From Chrysochromulina tobinii (lineage: Eukaryota; Haptophyta; Prymnesiales; Chrysochromulinaceae), in contig JWZX01000911.1 in assembly GCA_001275005.1 (NCBI GenBank), forward strand, positions 1-22,486: DNA of 22,486 nucleotides, read 5' to 3'. The notes beneath the pieces were generated by a model. The model made no database searches, was not told the origin of the DNA, and saw nothing but the letters and a program-made list of their open reading frames with translations. Shown here piece by piece: positions 21,387-22,486 of the stretch; the first letter of the stretch is position 1; every line of letters starts with the position of its first letter. Made by a program: the position numbers and the translations under genes.

Positions 21387-22484
21387 TCACAAATAATGGT
21401 CAAGATGGTGCATACGGCTGTCAAATTTCCCCAGATTCACACCCTGCGTCGGCGGTGCCTGTGTGTGCTTCGAGGACTCCGGGTCCGTCGCGCCAGGGTT
21501 GAAGGTTCTGAGCTCGAGCTCGGACCCAGAGTCGGGCTTCGGGGCCGTCATTGCGAACGCGGGTTCTGGCTCCGGGTCCGCCGTTACAGTCACCATCACC
21601 GCCGTTTGAATCGGTTTAGGCACATGGGCCTTGATCGTAACATGTTTGTTGATCTCCTTGATAATCTCATCCAGAGTACTGGGCACGTTGAGCAACGTGC
21701 CGGGGTTTGGGATGTCGTTGATCTTGCCCAGGTGCTCCTGCACATTCGCTATCATCAGCTCCGATCGTTCGTCCGTAAACTTTGCCCACTGCTGTCTTCT
21801 TACGGGCAGATTCTTCTCCTGGAAGCAAATCGGTATGAGGGGGATTTCTCGTTCAATCGCGCTGTTGATCTCTTCCAAGCACGGCTTGGACTCGTACAGT
21901 GCTGCAGTCTTGATGATGATGAGCACCTTGGCGTTTGCTAGTCGCCCCTTCAGTCGCAGCATGAATACCTTCCAGTCCCTCCCAACAGGAACGTGCAGCC
22001 CGCTGAAGCATTGCAGGCCGCACTCGTGGAGGATCCGGACGACACCAGCCGCATAATACATGCCTGGGCCTGCGCCTGGGCAATCCTGCTCACGGCGACC
22101 CGTCGCATATGACAGCACCACTTCAGGATAGTATTCATCGAACGCCGTGCTCTCCGGTATGAGCGAGCGCACGTAGCTCTTCACTTCCTGCGTCAACTCC
22201 TCTGTGATAGTGGGAGGCACCATGAAGACCTCAGCAACATACTTGGCCAACCAAGCGGCCCTCTCCGCTCTCGCTTTCCGAGCTTCGGGCTGGAACACGA
22301 CTGTGCTCATGGACATGTTGCGGAGCCAGTGGTTGACGTCTGCGCGCCGCAGCTGGACTTGTCTGCGCCTCGTCCACCAGCCAACCATCGCCAGGCAGCA
22401 CAGCACAATAATCGCCGCGGGCACGGCGATTGCGAGGATGGTGATGGCGCCACCACCGGCGCTATTTAGCGCGTCCGGCGGCTG
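21387..22484 (-). CDS. Membrane-anchored TIR-domain protein (5' end beyond window)
   Basis: 365 residues are visible and the frame is open to the right edge. Near the visible N-terminus a ~25-residue hydrophobic helix (AITILAIAVPAAIIVLCCLA) is followed by WWTRRRQ, a stop-transfer signal, so whatever lies upstream is probably extracytoplasmic. After a linker (~100 residues) comes a TIR-like domain: EVVLSYATG (strand A), GLQCFSGLHVPVGRDWKVFM (BB-loop region), AKVLIIIKTAALYESKPCLEEINSAI and IPLIPICFQ. The Glu of SKPCLEEINSAI aligns with the catalytic Glu of NAD-cleaving TIR domains such as SARM1. The tail is acidic and Pro-rich. TIR proteins signal by scaffold assembly or NAD cleavage; which applies here is not decidable. 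The codon at 22422-22424 is GTG, so it is not a convincing start. Confidence 0.68.
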   Translation of the reverse strand, partial: QPPDALNSAGGGAITILAIAVPAAIIVLCCLAMVGWWTRRRQVQLRRADVNHWLRNMSMSTVVFQPEARKARAERAAWLAKYVAEVFMVPPTITEELTQEVKSYVRSLIPESTAFDEYYPEVVLSYATGRREQDCPGAGPGMYYAAGVVRILHECGLQCFSGLHVPVGRDWKVFMLRLKGRLANAKVLIIIKTAALYESKPCLEEINSAIEREIPLIPICFQEKNLPVRRQQWAKFTDERSELMIANVQEHLGKINDIPNPGTLLNVPSTLDEIIKEINKHVTIKAHVPKPIQTAVMVTVTADPEPEPAFAMTAPKPDSGSELELRTFNPGATDPESSKHTQAPPTQGVNLGKFDSRMHHLDHYL

Positions 22485-22486
22485 TT

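Noticed and set aside
20748-21396. Two plus-strand frames between the plastid-like gene and the TIR gene
   Set aside because: Low-complexity Pro/His/Arg text with no domain, spanning a hairpin. It is probably 3' flanking DNA.

Overview
This window is nuclear DNA from a GC-rich eukaryote. The evidence is spliceosomal GT-AG introns, EH, calponin-homology, START and protein kinase domains, and long low-complexity inserts in proteins. A secondary-plastid alga, most likely a haptophyte, is my best guess. It rests on the hydrophobic leader with an Ala-Ala-Ala-Phe junction on the gene at 19403, the GC bias, and a four-helix membrane protein of a kind I loosely associate with haptophytes. That placement is inference. 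No rRNA, tRNA, CRISPR array or conventional transposon was seen.

Layout: a ~18-bp imperfect repeat at the left edge; a weakly supported spliced coiled-coil gene (462-1558, minus); a secreted or Golgi GT23/FUT8-like glycosyltransferase split by a Gly/Ser tract (2215-4383, minus); a divergent intergenic region; a four-exon gene fusing an EH domain to a double-hotdog acyl-CoA thioesterase with a C-terminal START domain (4678-7776, plus); an intronless 1750-residue calponin-homology plus CAMK-like kinase (8276-13528, plus); a four-exon FAD monooxygenase with an N-terminal DnaJ-type CxxCxGxG pair (13919-16847, minus); an MDP-1 HAD phosphatase (17042-17635, minus); a four-helix membrane protein (17782-19062, minus); a probable plastid protein made of four CysRS-C-terminal-like modules (19403-20608, plus); and the 3' part of a membrane-anchored TIR protein running off the right edge (21387-22484, minus). 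The genes look functionally unrelated, so there is no operon-like logic.

The most unusual signal crosses gene boundaries. At many places a stretch of about 13-26 bp of local sequence is present twice, and between the copies lies a short tandem array. Where the array unit is 10 bp, CTGATGACCT on the coding strand, it sits inside an intron. That unit has no AG or GT and gives a stop in one frame. In several cases the duplicated exon sequence itself supplies the splice sites. Where the spacing is a multiple of three, the insert stays in frame as protein. Two introns of the monooxygenase share 34 bp across the 5' splice site. A monooxygenase intron and a thioesterase intron share an identical 20-mer next to the 3' splice site. 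Together this looks like recent introner-like intron gain plus a related in-frame insertion process. The calls come from reading the sequence only; no alignment, RNA or database search was run.
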